64,000 nt of DNA from Methanoculleus caldifontis (GCF_032842345.1 NZ_WBKO01000001.1:744001-808000), one strand, 5' to 3'; positions 1 through 7,246 are shown, counted from the first letter of the stretch. Translations and numbers: made by a program. Notes: generated by a model not told the origin, from the letters alone.

Positions 1-168
1 GACTACTGCGGGCGGGAAGGCATCACGGTGGCGGGGAAGATCCCGTTCGACCCGGCGGTCGTCGCCGCGGTCCGGGGCGGCTGGCCCGTGACCCGGACCG
101 ACTCGTCGGCGGCGAAGGCGCTGCGGGCGCTCCGGGACAACCTCTTCTCCGAACTCGGGCTCCCGTGA
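1..168 (+). CDS. MinD-superfamily P-loop ATPase, C-terminal end (partial)
   Basis: The window opens inside this gene; only the last 55 codons are visible, ending at TGA 166-168. The tail has the pattern seen at the end of MinD/Mrp-type ATPases, especially those carrying ferredoxin domains: a G-K-I-P-F-D-P segment (residues 12-18 of the fragment), then an alternating helix and a final helix ending L-G-L-P. In the family this part closes the deviant Walker ATPase fold, often linked to Fe-S cluster handling. The nucleotide-binding motifs lie outside the window, so the family call rests on the tail alone. An oligo-T run follows the stop directly. Confidence 0.6.
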   Translation, partial: DYCGREGITVAGKIPFDPAVVAAVRGGWPVTRTDSSAAKALRALRDNLFSELGLP

Positions 169-178
169 GCTCGCACTC

Positions 179-186
179 TTTTTTTT
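179..186 (+). terminator. oligo-T terminator after the MinD-like gene
   Basis: Eight consecutive T residues start 10 bases after the stop codon at 168. Archaeal transcription commonly ends at such T runs without a strong hairpin. It suits the end of the plus-strand transcript. Confidence 0.45.
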
Positions 187-278
187 GTGAGCCGCTCCGC
201 TGCCGGAAAATACTGTCAGGATGTCGTAACTGTCAGTTGCCTGATGGAGCGATTGCGAAAAAAGAGTTAATTATTGTT

Positions 279-473
279 TTAGAACCGGGGCTTTCTGTGC
301 TTGGGGAGGCAGTCCTGGCAATAGACGGGTCTGCCTTCGGTCGGCTTGAACGGGACTTCGCACTCTTTCCCACAGTCGGAACAAACGGTCTTGGTCATTT
401 CACGGGGGCCGCCGAAGTTCCTCGGGCCGCCGAAATTTCTGTTGCCTCTGTTATAATCCATTGGATTGCTCAT
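279..473 (-). CDS. small CxxC-x17-CxxC zinc-ribbon protein
   Basis: This is a 64-residue protein. Its N-terminal third is a basic, Gly/Arg/Asn-rich low-complexity stretch with a repeated R-N-F-G-G-P unit. The rest is a zinc ribbon with two CxxC knuckles (C-S-D-C and C-Q-D-C) separated by 17 residues, which matches the CxxC-x17-CxxC family found in methanogens and some bacteria. The family is thought to bind nucleic acid; the RGG-like N-terminus supports this, but the target is unknown. A clear TATA-like element lies about 40 bases upstream of the ATG. It is monocistronic and points away from the truncated HepT gene. Confidence 0.85.
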   Translation of the reverse strand: MSNPMDYNRGNRNFGGPRNFGGPREMTKTVCSDCGKECEVPFKPTEGRPVYCQDCLPKHRKPRF

Positions 474-508
474 GCAGATAAGAACACTGCCTGTAAAGAT
501 ATGAGTGT

Positions 509-520
509 ATAGTATATAAT
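509..520 (-). promoter_or_regulatory. TATA box of the zinc-ribbon gene
   Basis: Read on the minus strand this is ATTATATACTAT, an archaeal TATA-like element 36-47 bases before the ATG at 473. It predicts a start site near 485-490 and a short leader. Confidence 0.55.
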
Positions 521-525
521 GTACT

Positions 526-885
526 TCATCGACCCGGAAGGGGGGAGGGTGATCGGGATCCTATCTGCAGTGACCTCCCGGCTTGCCTGGATACAGCGGA
601 CTTCGGGACCCGAGAGGTTGCGGAAACATGGCTGCCGGACCGATTTCTATTCCTGCGAGCACTTCCGGGCGATGAGGGAGGCGGAAAGGATTCTGCGCGG
701 TTAATCCTCGGGGCGTTTCCGATCGGGCGTTGCCGCAAGGAGCGATCGAAGTCCCGGATCACCGCGTCGACAGTCTTTTTGTCCCGGAAGATGTCCTCTT
801 TTGAGTATCCTGCGATGTACTCCTCAATACGTTCGATAGCCTCCGGGATATCTCCGATCAACAGGGCTTCGTCACGTTTAGACAT
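526..885 (-). pseudogene. HepT-like HEPN toxin, truncated
   Basis: The ATG at 885 overlaps the end of the MntA-like gene by eight bases (ATGTCTAA), the usual coupling in MntA/HepT pairs. The first ~47 residues (M-S-K-R-D-E-A-L through D-A-V-I-R) match the N-terminal helices of HepT/DUF86 proteins. After that the frame becomes Pro/Ser/Arg-rich and has no HEPN character. The catalytic R-x4-6-H motif and the C-terminal helices are absent in all three frames down to the promoter of the next gene. The toxin is therefore probably inactive, with the 3' half deleted or replaced. The end given is simply the first stop in frame. Confidence 0.6.
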
Positions 886-1204
886 ATACCGCTTCCGCGT
901 CGACGGCATGCATGAGCCGTGGCTGCCGGGCGATCCCACCCTTCAGCGCGAGATCTACGGGGAGACCGAGGATCCTCTCCAGGTCCTCTTTGAGGTCCAC
1001 GACATCCCAGCCGATCGGCTCGTCGAGCTCGATCAGGATGTCGAGATCGCTCCCTGCGCTCTGTTCGTTGTGCACATACGAGCCGAAGACCCCGATCTCC
1101 CGGATGTGATACCGCTCCCGAAGGTACGGCTTCACTCTTGCGAGCGCGTCGATGATCGACCGCACGGTCCAGTGGGAGGGGATATCTTCAGGCTTTTTCG
1201 GCAC
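878..1204 (-). CDS. MntA-like nucleotidyltransferase antitoxin
   Basis: This 108-residue protein has the minimal nucleotidyltransferase fold. The G-S-Y-V motif (around residue 41) is followed by D-L-D (around residues 53-55), the metal-binding signature of the polymerase-beta superfamily. In characterised MntA/HepT pairs the MntA protein AMPylates the HEPN toxin and so neutralises it; that role is carried over from the family. It heads a two-gene operon with the truncated HepT-like gene. The catalytic motif is intact although the toxin partner is not, so this may be a leftover antitoxin or one acting on another HEPN protein. Confidence 0.85.
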   Translation of the reverse strand: MPKKPEDIPSHWTVRSIIDALARVKPYLRERYHIREIGVFGSYVHNEQSAGSDLDILIELDEPIGWDVVDLKEDLERILGLPVDLALKGGIARQPRLMHAVDAEAVYV

Positions 1205-1372
1205 TTTTGGCCTCCTGAAGAGGTGATAGGATGGGGAGACGGTTTAACGTTTCTCCGAGCCGCCCCCATGCCGGTGTGGTGCTCTGCGCGATCATCCGGT
1301 GCGGGATGGTTGCTGAACCACATGCCCCTCCGTCACGGGCTTTTTTTGGTCTGAAATCAAACGGATGGAGGG

Positions 1373-2611
1373 ATGAAGACTCAGATCGAGGAGGCCCGGG
1401 AGGGGTCCGTCACTCCCCGGATGGAAGCGGTCGCAGCGGCCGAAGGGGTCGAGGCCGAAAGCCTCCGCCACTCCGTCGCCGTCGGCGAAGCCGTCATCAT
1501 GACACGGGGAACGTGCTCGGTCGGCATCGGTCGCGGCCTGCGGACGAAGGTCAACGTCAACCTGGGAACTTCGACCTCCCGGGTTCACCCTGAAGAGGAG
1601 GTCGAGAAGGCCAGGATCGCCGGGTTGCACGGCGCGGATACCATCACCGATCTCTCTACCGGGGGAGACATCCCGGCGATCAGGCGGGCGATCTTTGCCG
1701 CCGTCCCTCTCCCGGTCACCACGGTGCCGGTCTACCAGGCCGCCGCCGAGATCGGCGTCGGTGCCATGACCGCAGAGGATATCCTCGCCACCATCAGGCA
1801 TCAGGCAGAGGAGGGAGTCTCCTCGTTCGTCCTCCATGCCGTCACCAGGAAGATGATCGACGCCGCCTGGGACGGGGAGCGGATCATGGGAATCGTCTCG
1901 AAGGGCGGATCGATCACCGCCGCCTACATGCTCACCAACGACACCGAAAATCCCTTCGTCGAGCACTTCGACGAGATCCTTGCCGTCCTCAGGAGACACG
2001 ATATCGTCCTCTCCCTCGGCAACACGATGCGGAGCGGGTGCATCCACGACGAGATGGACGAGGCCCAGAAGGAGGAGATGCGCTGGAATGCACGGCTTGC
2101 CGCTTACGCCCATGAACGCGGCGTCCAGACGATCATCGAGGGACTCGGCGGCCACGTCAGGGCCGATCGGATCCCTGTCTACCTCCGGCGTTACCGGGAA
2201 CACTCCCCCGCTCCGCTGTTTGTCGCCGGCCCTCTTCCCATCGACACCGCCGTCGGGTATGACCACATCGCCGGGTGCGTCGGCGCAAGCATCGCAAGCG
2301 GCGCAGGTGCCGACTATCTCTGTTACCTCACCCCGGCCGAGCACCTCGGTCTTCCGACCCCCGATCAGGTGCGGGAAGGGCTCATCGCTTTTAAGATCGC
2401 CGCTCACATCGGGGATTCGATCAAGCACGGCCGGGACGCCGAAGATCTCGCCCTTGCCCGCTCCCGTTCCTGCCTCGACTGGGACGGACAGATCGCCCAT
2501 GCCATCGACCCGGAGACTGCAAGGAATCTCGCCCCCGAACAGGGGCCCTGTACGATGTGCGGGGACTTCTGTGCGATCGCCCTGATGAAGCGGCTCAGGG
2601 AGCAGAGGTAA
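1373..2611 (+). CDS. thiC: phosphomethylpyrimidine synthase ThiC
   Basis: ThiC is the radical-SAM enzyme that converts aminoimidazole ribotide to HMP phosphate for thiamine. The 412-residue length and the start M-K-T-Q-I-E-E-A-R-E-G suit the archaeal family. Recognisable blocks are the V-N-V-N-L-G-T-S stretch near residue 61, the T-D-L-S-T-G-G-D segment near 91, and the A-G-P-L-P-I-D-T-A-V-G-Y-D-H block near 287. The C-terminus carries the cluster cysteines as C-T-M-C-G-D-F-C, spacing CX2CX3C; bacterial ThiC uses CX2CX4C. An in-frame Met17 exists, but the longer start matches the family N-terminus. No TPP riboswitch core is visible upstream. It stands alone, without other thi genes in the window. 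Confidence 0.93.
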   Translation: MKTQIEEAREGSVTPRMEAVAAAEGVEAESLRHSVAVGEAVIMTRGTCSVGIGRGLRTKVNVNLGTSTSRVHPEEEVEKARIAGLHGADTITDLSTGGDIPAIRRAIFAAVPLPVTTVPVYQAAAEIGVGAMTAEDILATIRHQAEEGVSSFVLHAVTRKMIDAAWDGERIMGIVSKGGSITAAYMLTNDTENPFVEHFDEILAVLRRHDIVLSLGNTMRSGCIHDEMDEAQKEEMRWNARLAAYAHERGVQTIIEGLGGHVRADRIPVYLRRYREHSPAPLFVAGPLPIDTAVGYDHIAGCVGASIASGAGADYLCYLTPAEHLGLPTPDQVREGLIAFKIAAHIGDSIKHGRDAEDLALARSRSCLDWDGQIAHAIDPETARNLAPEQGPCTMCGDFCAIALMKRLREQR

Positions 2612-2779
2612 GGGATATCCCGCTCTCCGGGAGGGAAATATATGATTTGTGCCCGTCGCTGCGATCCCGCCCGCTCGCGACCGGGACGCGGCTGTTGCTG
2701 TGCTGAAATCTCTTATCCGCGCCGTGCCGGCGAGGACCCCCAAAACTCATGTGACGGCAGGCGGCCCTCCCCCCGGTGA

Positions 2780-3280
2780 ATGGCGATGAACGTCTCCCGA
2801 CTGAAGTACCGGGTCGGGGTCCTCGGCGACCGCAGCGGTCTCAAACGCTACGGCCCGTTCAACGGGCAGAAGGTGCGTGAGTTCTTTGAGGTCGAGGAGA
2901 GCCACGGCAGGACCGCCCGGATAGTGCGGCTGGAGGAGGGGCTCCGGGAGCGGCTCACCGCCGCGGTCGGAGCCCCGCGGCCGCAAAGACCTCCTCCGTC
3001 CCAACCCGCTCCATCATCTCGCCGAACCGCACCCCCTCCACCGCGACGCCGATCGCCTCCATGGGGCAGACGGTTATACAGTTGCCGCACCCGACGCAGT
3101 TCTCTTCCGCGTGGCGGGCCTCGCCGTCGACGACCCGGACCGCCCCCTCACGGCAGACCGTGCCCTTGCAGCCGACGACGGAACGGGGGGCAGCACCGGT
3201 GCTCCCCGGCTCTATCCCGGCCTCCCGGAGCCTCGCCGCGACCACGTCCCGCCGGTCGACGCCGGGGATCTCGACGTTGA
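2780..3280 (+). CDS. hypothetical protein, probably damaged at its 3' end
   Basis: The first ~60 codons (starting M-A-M-N-V-S-R-L-K-Y) have the strong G/C third-position bias of genuine genes here and a normal mixed composition. From about 2960 the frame turns Pro/Arg/Ser-rich, exactly where it begins to run antisense to the sulfite-reductase-like remnant. The original stop was probably lost when the two converging genes were fused by deletion. I do not recognise the N-terminal part. The start could also be the Met at 2786. There is no strong ribosome binding site. Confidence 0.35.
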   Translation: MAMNVSRLKYRVGVLGDRSGLKRYGPFNGQKVREFFEVEESHGRTARIVRLEEGLRERLTAAVGAPRPQRPPPSQPAPSSRRTAPPPPRRRSPPWGRRLYSCRTRRSSLPRGGPRRRRPGPPPHGRPCPCSRRRNGGQHRCSPALSRPPGASPRPRPAGRRRGSRR

Positions 3281-3368
3281 GCCGGGCAGTCAGCCCGGTC
3301 GTGCCGTCCCGAACTCCTCCGCTATCCGGGCCACCGCCGCCATCTGCGCTGCGGTCATCACACCGGCG
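2955..3368 (-). pseudogene. sulfite reductase-like (Dsr-LP type) ferredoxin protein, decayed
   Basis: Two reading frames together resemble the small siroheme sulfite-reductase-like proteins of methanogens. The upstream frame gives M-T-A-A-Q-M-A-A-V-A-R-I-A-E-E-F-G (about 3345-3305). The downstream frame continues D-G-T-T-G-L-T-A-R-L-N-V-E-I-P-G-V. Adding one G to the GGG near 3308-3310 joins them perfectly, so this is a one-base deletion. Further on, G-C-K-G-T-V-C keeps one cysteine pair, followed quickly by a ferredoxin-type motif C-V-G-C-G-N-C-I-T-V-C-P. The second siroheme cysteine motif expected between them is missing, suggesting an internal deletion. Homology starts right at the edge of the CRISPR-like repeat. 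Confidence 0.65.
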
Positions 3369-3457
3369 ATGACTCTCCCCCGCGTGGGGGTGAGCGGGGT
3401 ACGGGAGCACTCATGAGCCGGTCGAGCGCATGGCTTTCCCCCGTGTGGGGGTGAGCG
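3369..3457. CRISPR. two-repeat CRISPR-like remnant, 61-bp period
   Basis: Two 28-bp units at 3369-3396 and 3430-3457 agree at 25 of 28 positions (differences at unit positions 4, 7 and 15). Each contains CCCCCG(C/T)GTGGGGG, a stem-loop, and ends TGAGCG. The start-to-start distance is exactly 61 bp, giving a 33-bp interval. Length, internal palindrome and period match type I-E arrays. No third unit is found 61 bp away on either side and no cas gene is in the window. It could be an array remnant, a solitary mini-array, or two diverged hairpins; the exact period favours the first two. Confidence 0.45.
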
Positions 3458-3493
3458 CAAACCGCATATACCCCCGCCCCCGATACCAGAAGG

Positions 3494-5518
3494 ATGAACC
3501 TCCTGCTGCAGGCGTACGACGTCCTCCTCTGGGCCGGTCTCCTCAAAGGCCTCCAGCTCGCTCTCTGGCCCCGCCTTCGCCCGGCGCTCGGGGACCTCGC
3601 CTACCCCGCGGCCTATCCGGCCTCCCTCCTCATCTTCGCCCTCGCGACCTGGTACTGCGGCCTCCTCCGCGTCCCGGTCGCCCTCGCCCTCCTCGTCTTC
3701 CTCGGCCTCGGGGTCTACGGCATCCGGCGGGGGGAGTACCGCCTCCGGGAACTCCGGGGGCTCCTTGCCTGGGACGCGGTCTTCCTGGTCGGATTCCTCT
3801 TCGCGCTCTCCGTCCGGTTCGCAAACCCGGTCATCAACTACTATAGCGAGCAGTACATGAACCACGCCTTCCTCGCGAGCGTCATCCGCGAGCCTGTCGT
3901 GCCGCCGCTCGACCCCTGGTTTTCCGGCGGGCACCTCACCGTCTACTACTACCTCGGCCACTGGCTGATGGGCTCTCTCGCGATCGTCACGGACATCCCG
4001 TCGGAGGTGGCCTTCAACCTGGTGCCGGCGACCGTCTACGGGACGGCGTTCGTGACCCTCTACGCCCTCGCGACCCTCTTCCTCCGACGCTGGCGGTGGT
4101 TGCCGCTCGCGGTCCTCCTCCTCGTCCCGCCCTCGGTCCCCTGGCTCCTCGCCGCGGGCGGAGACCTCTACTCGGCGCTCCAGGACACGAACTGGATCAT
4201 CGCGGGCGCCCGGTTCGAGTTCCCGGTCTTCTCCCTCCTCCTCGGCAACGTCCACGCCTTCGAGATGGCCGCGTTCAACCAGGTCTTCCTCATCTTCCTC
4301 CTCGGGTTTGCATGGTTACGGTGGAGCGGGCTCGATACCCGCGGGCGTGCCGGCCTCGCCCTCCTCGTCGCCCTCTCCATCGGCTCGATGCCGCTCCTCT
4401 CCTCCTGGGACGCCCTCGTCTACGGCCCCGTCGTCGCGGTCTTCCTCCTCGGACTCTTTCTCCGCGAGCGGGACTGCTCGACCCTCGCCGCCGCCGTCGC
4501 CATCCCCGCGACCGCCTTCGCGATCTACCTCCCCTACTACCTCGCCCTCGAGCCCGCGGGGATCGGGGGGATCGGGACGGGGTTTCCTCCCACCGACCCG
4601 CTCGCCTTCCTCGCGGTCTGGGGCGGGTTCCTGTTGATCGTCTATCTCGCCGTCGCGCGGGACGTATGGCGGTCCCCCTTCCTCGCCGCCGTCGCCGTCC
4701 TGCCGCTTGCCGCCGGCTACGTTGCGCTCGGCATCGTCGCCGTCCCGCTCGCCTATCTCCTCCTCCGGCGGGAGCGCTCGTTTGCCGACCTCCTCTGCAT
4801 CGCCGGGCTCGCGGTGCTCGGCCTCTGCGAGGTCTTCTACCTCAAAGAGCTGCTCAGCGGGGATTACAGCCGGTTCAACACCATCTTCAAGTTCTACTTC
4901 GACGCCTGGATCCTTCTTGGGACCGGCGCCCTCCTCCTCGCCGGGGGGTGGCTCAGCGCCCGGCGCCCGGTCCTCCCGGAGGCGGCACGGAAGGGGGCTG
5001 CCGTCGTTGCGGCCGCCGCCCTCATCGCCGCCCCGGCGGCCCTCGAGGTCGATATCGGCCGGGGCCTGCTCGGGATCGAGTACCCGCCGGCGGGCTACGG
5101 CACCCTCGACGGCCTCGCCTACCTGGAGGCCACCCGGCCCGGCGAGGCCGCGGCGATCGCGTTCCTCCGGACGCTCGACGGCGGCCACGTGCTCGTGGAG
5201 GCGGAGAACGGGGATTACAGGTATTACTCGCGGGTCTCGTCGTTCACCGGGATCCCGACGATCCTCGGCCAGACCGGGCACGAGCTGACCTGGCGGGGGA
5301 ACGGGGCGTGGTATGCGGAGCGGCCCGCCGACATCCGGGCGATCTACGAAGACCCGGAGAGGACCCTCGCGCTGATGGCGAAGTACAACGCGACCCTCCT
5401 CTACGTCGGAGAGCCGGAGCGCGAGCGCTACGACGTCAGGCTCCCGGAGAGCGGGCTCGTCCCGGTCTACGATCGCGACGGGGTCCGGATCTTCGCGCCG
5501 GAAGGACAACCTTTATAG
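3494..5518 (+). CDS. DUF2298 (YYY-domain) polytopic membrane protein
   Basis: This is a 674-residue integral membrane protein with many hydrophobic segments throughout residues 1-500 and a soluble C-terminal domain of roughly 170 residues. The signature T-V-Y-Y-Y-L-G-H-W near residue 153, preceded by D-P-W-F-S-G-G-H-L, identifies the Chlor_Arch_YYY/DUF2298 family. Members resemble GT-C type glycosyltransferases, but no activity is assigned. The last part (A-E-N-G-D-Y-R-Y-Y-S-R-V near 570) also fits the family. The start has no strong SD and lies 36 bp after the CRISPR-like unit. A TATA-like element for the next gene sits in its last codons. Confidence 0.85.
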   Translation: MNLLLQAYDVLLWAGLLKGLQLALWPRLRPALGDLAYPAAYPASLLIFALATWYCGLLRVPVALALLVFLGLGVYGIRRGEYRLRELRGLLAWDAVFLVGFLFALSVRFANPVINYYSEQYMNHAFLASVIREPVVPPLDPWFSGGHLTVYYYLGHWLMGSLAIVTDIPSEVAFNLVPATVYGTAFVTLYALATLFLRRWRWLPLAVLLLVPPSVPWLLAAGGDLYSALQDTNWIIAGARFEFPVFSLLLGNVHAFEMAAFNQVFLIFLLGFAWLRWSGLDTRGRAGLALLVALSIGSMPLLSSWDALVYGPVVAVFLLGLFLRERDCSTLAAAVAIPATAFAIYLPYYLALEPAGIGGIGTGFPPTDPLAFLAVWGGFLLIVYLAVARDVWRSPFLAAVAVLPLAAGYVALGIVAVPLAYLLLRRERSFADLLCIAGLAVLGLCEVFYLKELLSGDYSRFNTIFKFYFDAWILLGTGALLLAGGWLSARRPVLPEAARKGAAVVAAAALIAAPAALEVDIGRGLLGIEYPPAGYGTLDGLAYLEATRPGEAAAIAFLRTLDGGHVLVEAENGDYRYYSRVSSFTGIPTILGQTGHELTWRGNGAWYAERPADIRAIYEDPERTLALMAKYNATLLYVGEPERERYDVRLPESGLVPVYDRDGVRIFAPEGQPL

Positions 5519-5576
5519 TTCCCGCCCGGGAGGATGGCCCCATGCCAGAGAGAGTCGCAGTTGCGGGGGTGCGGGC

Positions 5577-5894
5577 ATGACCCCGGAGATGGTCCGCGCC
5601 GCGGAGAGGGTGACGGTCGCGCTCGCGGCCGAGAGCTACGCCTTCAGCACGGGGACGATCACGGTCAGTGCAGGCGCAGAGGTGACGGTGGAGTTCGAGA
5701 ACCGCGACGACGGGGTTCCGCACAACCTCGCGGTCTACACGGATTCTTCGGCCGCCGAGGCGATCTTCGTCGGCGAGGTCATCACCGGGCCGGCACGCGC
5801 GACCTACACCTTCACGGCACCGGCCGGGCCCGGCACCTACTTCTTCCGGTGCGACGTCCACCCCTCGATGAACGGGGCGTTCGTGGTCGAGTAG
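5577..5894 (+). CDS. cupredoxin (plastocyanin-like) copper protein
   Basis: The 105-residue protein is a single cupredoxin domain. The copper ligands are visible: His in V-P-H-N-L (around residue 49), then Cys, His and Met in C-D-V-H-P-S-M (around 92-98), a type 1 site. Cupredoxins shuttle electrons, normally outside the membrane, yet no signal peptide is encoded from this start. A 12-codon ORF (5542-5580) with a good upstream SD (GGGAGG) ends in ATGA overlapping this ATG. The N-terminus may therefore be coupled to a leader, or a signal sequence may have been lost. A TATA-like stretch at 5510-5518 would serve both. Confidence 0.8.
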   Translation: MTPEMVRAAERVTVALAAESYAFSTGTITVSAGAEVTVEFENRDDGVPHNLAVYTDSSAAEAIFVGEVITGPARATYTFTAPAGPGTYFFRCDVHPSMNGAFVVE

Positions 5895-5936
5895 GTGAAT
5901 CTTCAGGTAGTCAGGGCCCCAACCCTCTTTTCACAC

Positions 5937-6437
5937 ATGCCCGACGATAGAACCGATCCTGCTACGGAGTTCCTCGACCGGATCATCCGGGTCCTGAACA
6001 AAGCGGCGGCGATCGAGCGCGAGCCCGTCGATATCGGGCACGGCGTCCTGCTCTACCCTTCAGAAGTGCACCTGATCGACGTCGCCGGCCGCTACCCGGA
6101 GGAGGGGGTCTCGGACCTCGCGGCCCGGCTCGGCATCACGAAGGGCGCCGTCTCCCAGACGGCGAAGAAACTCGAGGAGAAAGGCTATCTCGAGCGGGTG
6201 CGGCGGGAGGGGGACAGCAAGGCCGTCCTGCTCCGGCTGACGGGGCGGGGGGACGAGGCGTTCGCGTGGCACCGGGCCTACCATGCGGCGGTGAACCGGA
6301 GGATCGCGGAGGAGATCGGCCGCGACGACGCCGACCGCCTCATGGCGGTCCTCGCCCGGATGGAGGAGATCCTGGATGAGTGCCCTGCCGTGCAGGCGGA
6401 GACGATCCGGCGGTTCCGGATGGCTGATATAGTTTAG
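5937..6437 (+). CDS. MarR-family transcriptional regulator
   Basis: This 166-residue winged-helix protein carries the typical MarR core: a recognition region G-V-S-D-L-A-A-R-L-G-I-T-K-G-A-V-S-Q (about residues 49-66), a helix A-K-K-L-E-E-K-G-Y-L, and the wing R-R-E-G-D-S-K-A-V. Flanking N- and C-terminal helices supply the dimer interface. ATG 5937 is chosen because the in-frame GTG further up would add unrelated residues. A 19-bp perfect palindrome overlaps its stop codon and precedes the GNAT gene, making autoregulation less likely than control of the downstream gene. The ligand is unknown. Confidence 0.85.
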   Translation: MPDDRTDPATEFLDRIIRVLNKAAAIEREPVDIGHGVLLYPSEVHLIDVAGRYPEEGVSDLAARLGITKGAVSQTAKKLEEKGYLERVRREGDSKAVLLRLTGRGDEAFAWHRAYHAAVNRRIAEEIGRDDADRLMAVLARMEEILDECPAVQAETIRRFRMADIV

Positions 6438-6448
6438 GTGCTAAACTA
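6430..6448. promoter_or_regulatory. palindromic operator candidate for the MarR regulator
   Basis: TAGTTTA-GGTGC-TAAACTA is a perfect 7-bp inverted repeat with a 5-bp spacer, overlapping the last codons of the MarR gene. Size and symmetry fit a MarR dimer site. It lies 49 bp before the acetyltransferase gene. Directly after it, 6461-6477 forms a 7-bp hairpin (GCCTCCC/GGGAGGC). Confidence 0.5.
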
Positions 6449-6496
6449 CCTCGTGCAGGCGCCTCCCGGAGGGAGGCACCGCAGTCGGAGGTAATC

Positions 6497-6991
6497 ATGC
6501 CGGAATACACCTTAGCCCCGATCGGCGAGTCCGACCGGAGGGGCGTCGTCGATATCTTCAACCACTACGTCGAGAACACGTTTGCCGCCTACCCGGAGGA
6601 GAGGGTGCCCGACGCCTTCTTCGACCTGTTCCTCGGGATCGCCCGGACCCACCCGGCCGTCGCGGTGCGGGACGCCGCAGGCGAGGTCGCCGGGTTCGGG
6701 ATGCTCCGCCCGCACAACCCGATGCCGGCCTTCGCCCGGACGGCCGAGATCACGTATTTCCTCCGGCCCGACCTGACTGGGCGGGGGATCGGGGCCGACC
6801 TGCTCGGCTACCTCGAGGCCGAAGCGAGGAAATGCGGGATCGCCTGCATCCTCGCGAGCATCTCGTCGTTGAACGAGGGGAGCATCCGGTTCCACCGGCG
6901 GCACGGGTTTACCGAGTGCGGAAGGTTCCAAAACGTCGGCGCCAAGCGCGGGGTCCTCTTCGACGTCGTCTGGATGCAGAAGGAACTCTAG
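6497..6991 (+). CDS. GNAT N-acetyltransferase, phosphinothricin/amino-acid acetyltransferase type
   Basis: This 164-residue GNAT enzyme transfers acetyl from acetyl-CoA. The N-terminal block with I-F-N-H-Y-V-E-N-T (around residue 19) and the acetyl-CoA site R-P-D-L-T-G-R-G-I-G-A (about 91-101) match the Pat/MnaT group, which acetylates amino acids or analogues such as phosphinothricin and methionine sulfoximine. The later N-E-G-S-I-R-F-H-R-R-H-G-F block is also typical. The true substrate is not predictable. It follows the MarR regulator and its palindrome, so regulation by that protein is likely. Confidence 0.85.
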   Translation: MPEYTLAPIGESDRRGVVDIFNHYVENTFAAYPEERVPDAFFDLFLGIARTHPAVAVRDAAGEVAGFGMLRPHNPMPAFARTAEITYFLRPDLTGRGIGADLLGYLEAEARKCGIACILASISSLNEGSIRFHRRHGFTECGRFQNVGAKRGVLFDVVWMQKEL

Positions 6992-7069
6992 AGGACCACT
7001 CCACCCTCTTTTGTTGGTCCTGTTGTGTGGAAGCTTACCATCTCGCGCAGGCCCGTCGCACTTAGCACC

Positions 7070-7172
7070 AAGCAGTGCTCAAACTCGCTTTGCTCGCACT
7101 TTGCGGCTTCGCGTGAGGCCGTACCGTCGCCCATAGACAGTCAGCTCACGCGAAGCCGCGAAGGACGCGAAG
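7070..7172. repeat. dispersed palindromic repeat, family A
   Basis: The left arm GCGGCTTCGCGTGAG (7103-7117) and right arm CTCACGCGAAGCCGC (7145-7159) are reverse complements about 27 bp apart. The right arm continues GAAGGACGCGAAG. Closely related units occur at 14753, 51933, 57342 and 57513. The 5' flank GTGCTCAAACTCGCT is shared with the 57319 unit. This copy sits between two converging genes. Confidence 0.75.
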
Positions 7173-7246
7173 TCTGGTGTATGGGCACTGTTAAGCATCT
7201 TCACACCCCTTGGGCGCATGAGCTCCGGCTCTCCGAGCCATCGCAA

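Noticed and set aside
1205-1372. Possible TPP riboswitch before thiC
   Set aside because: No CUGAGA-type core or matching stems could be found in the leader; archaeal thiC genes usually lack this switch.
1292-2743. Long open frame on the minus strand opposite thiC (about 480 codons)
   Set aside because: It is the antisense shadow of a GC-rich gene; composition is Gly/Asp/Arg-rich with no domain, and thiC on the other strand is unmistakable.
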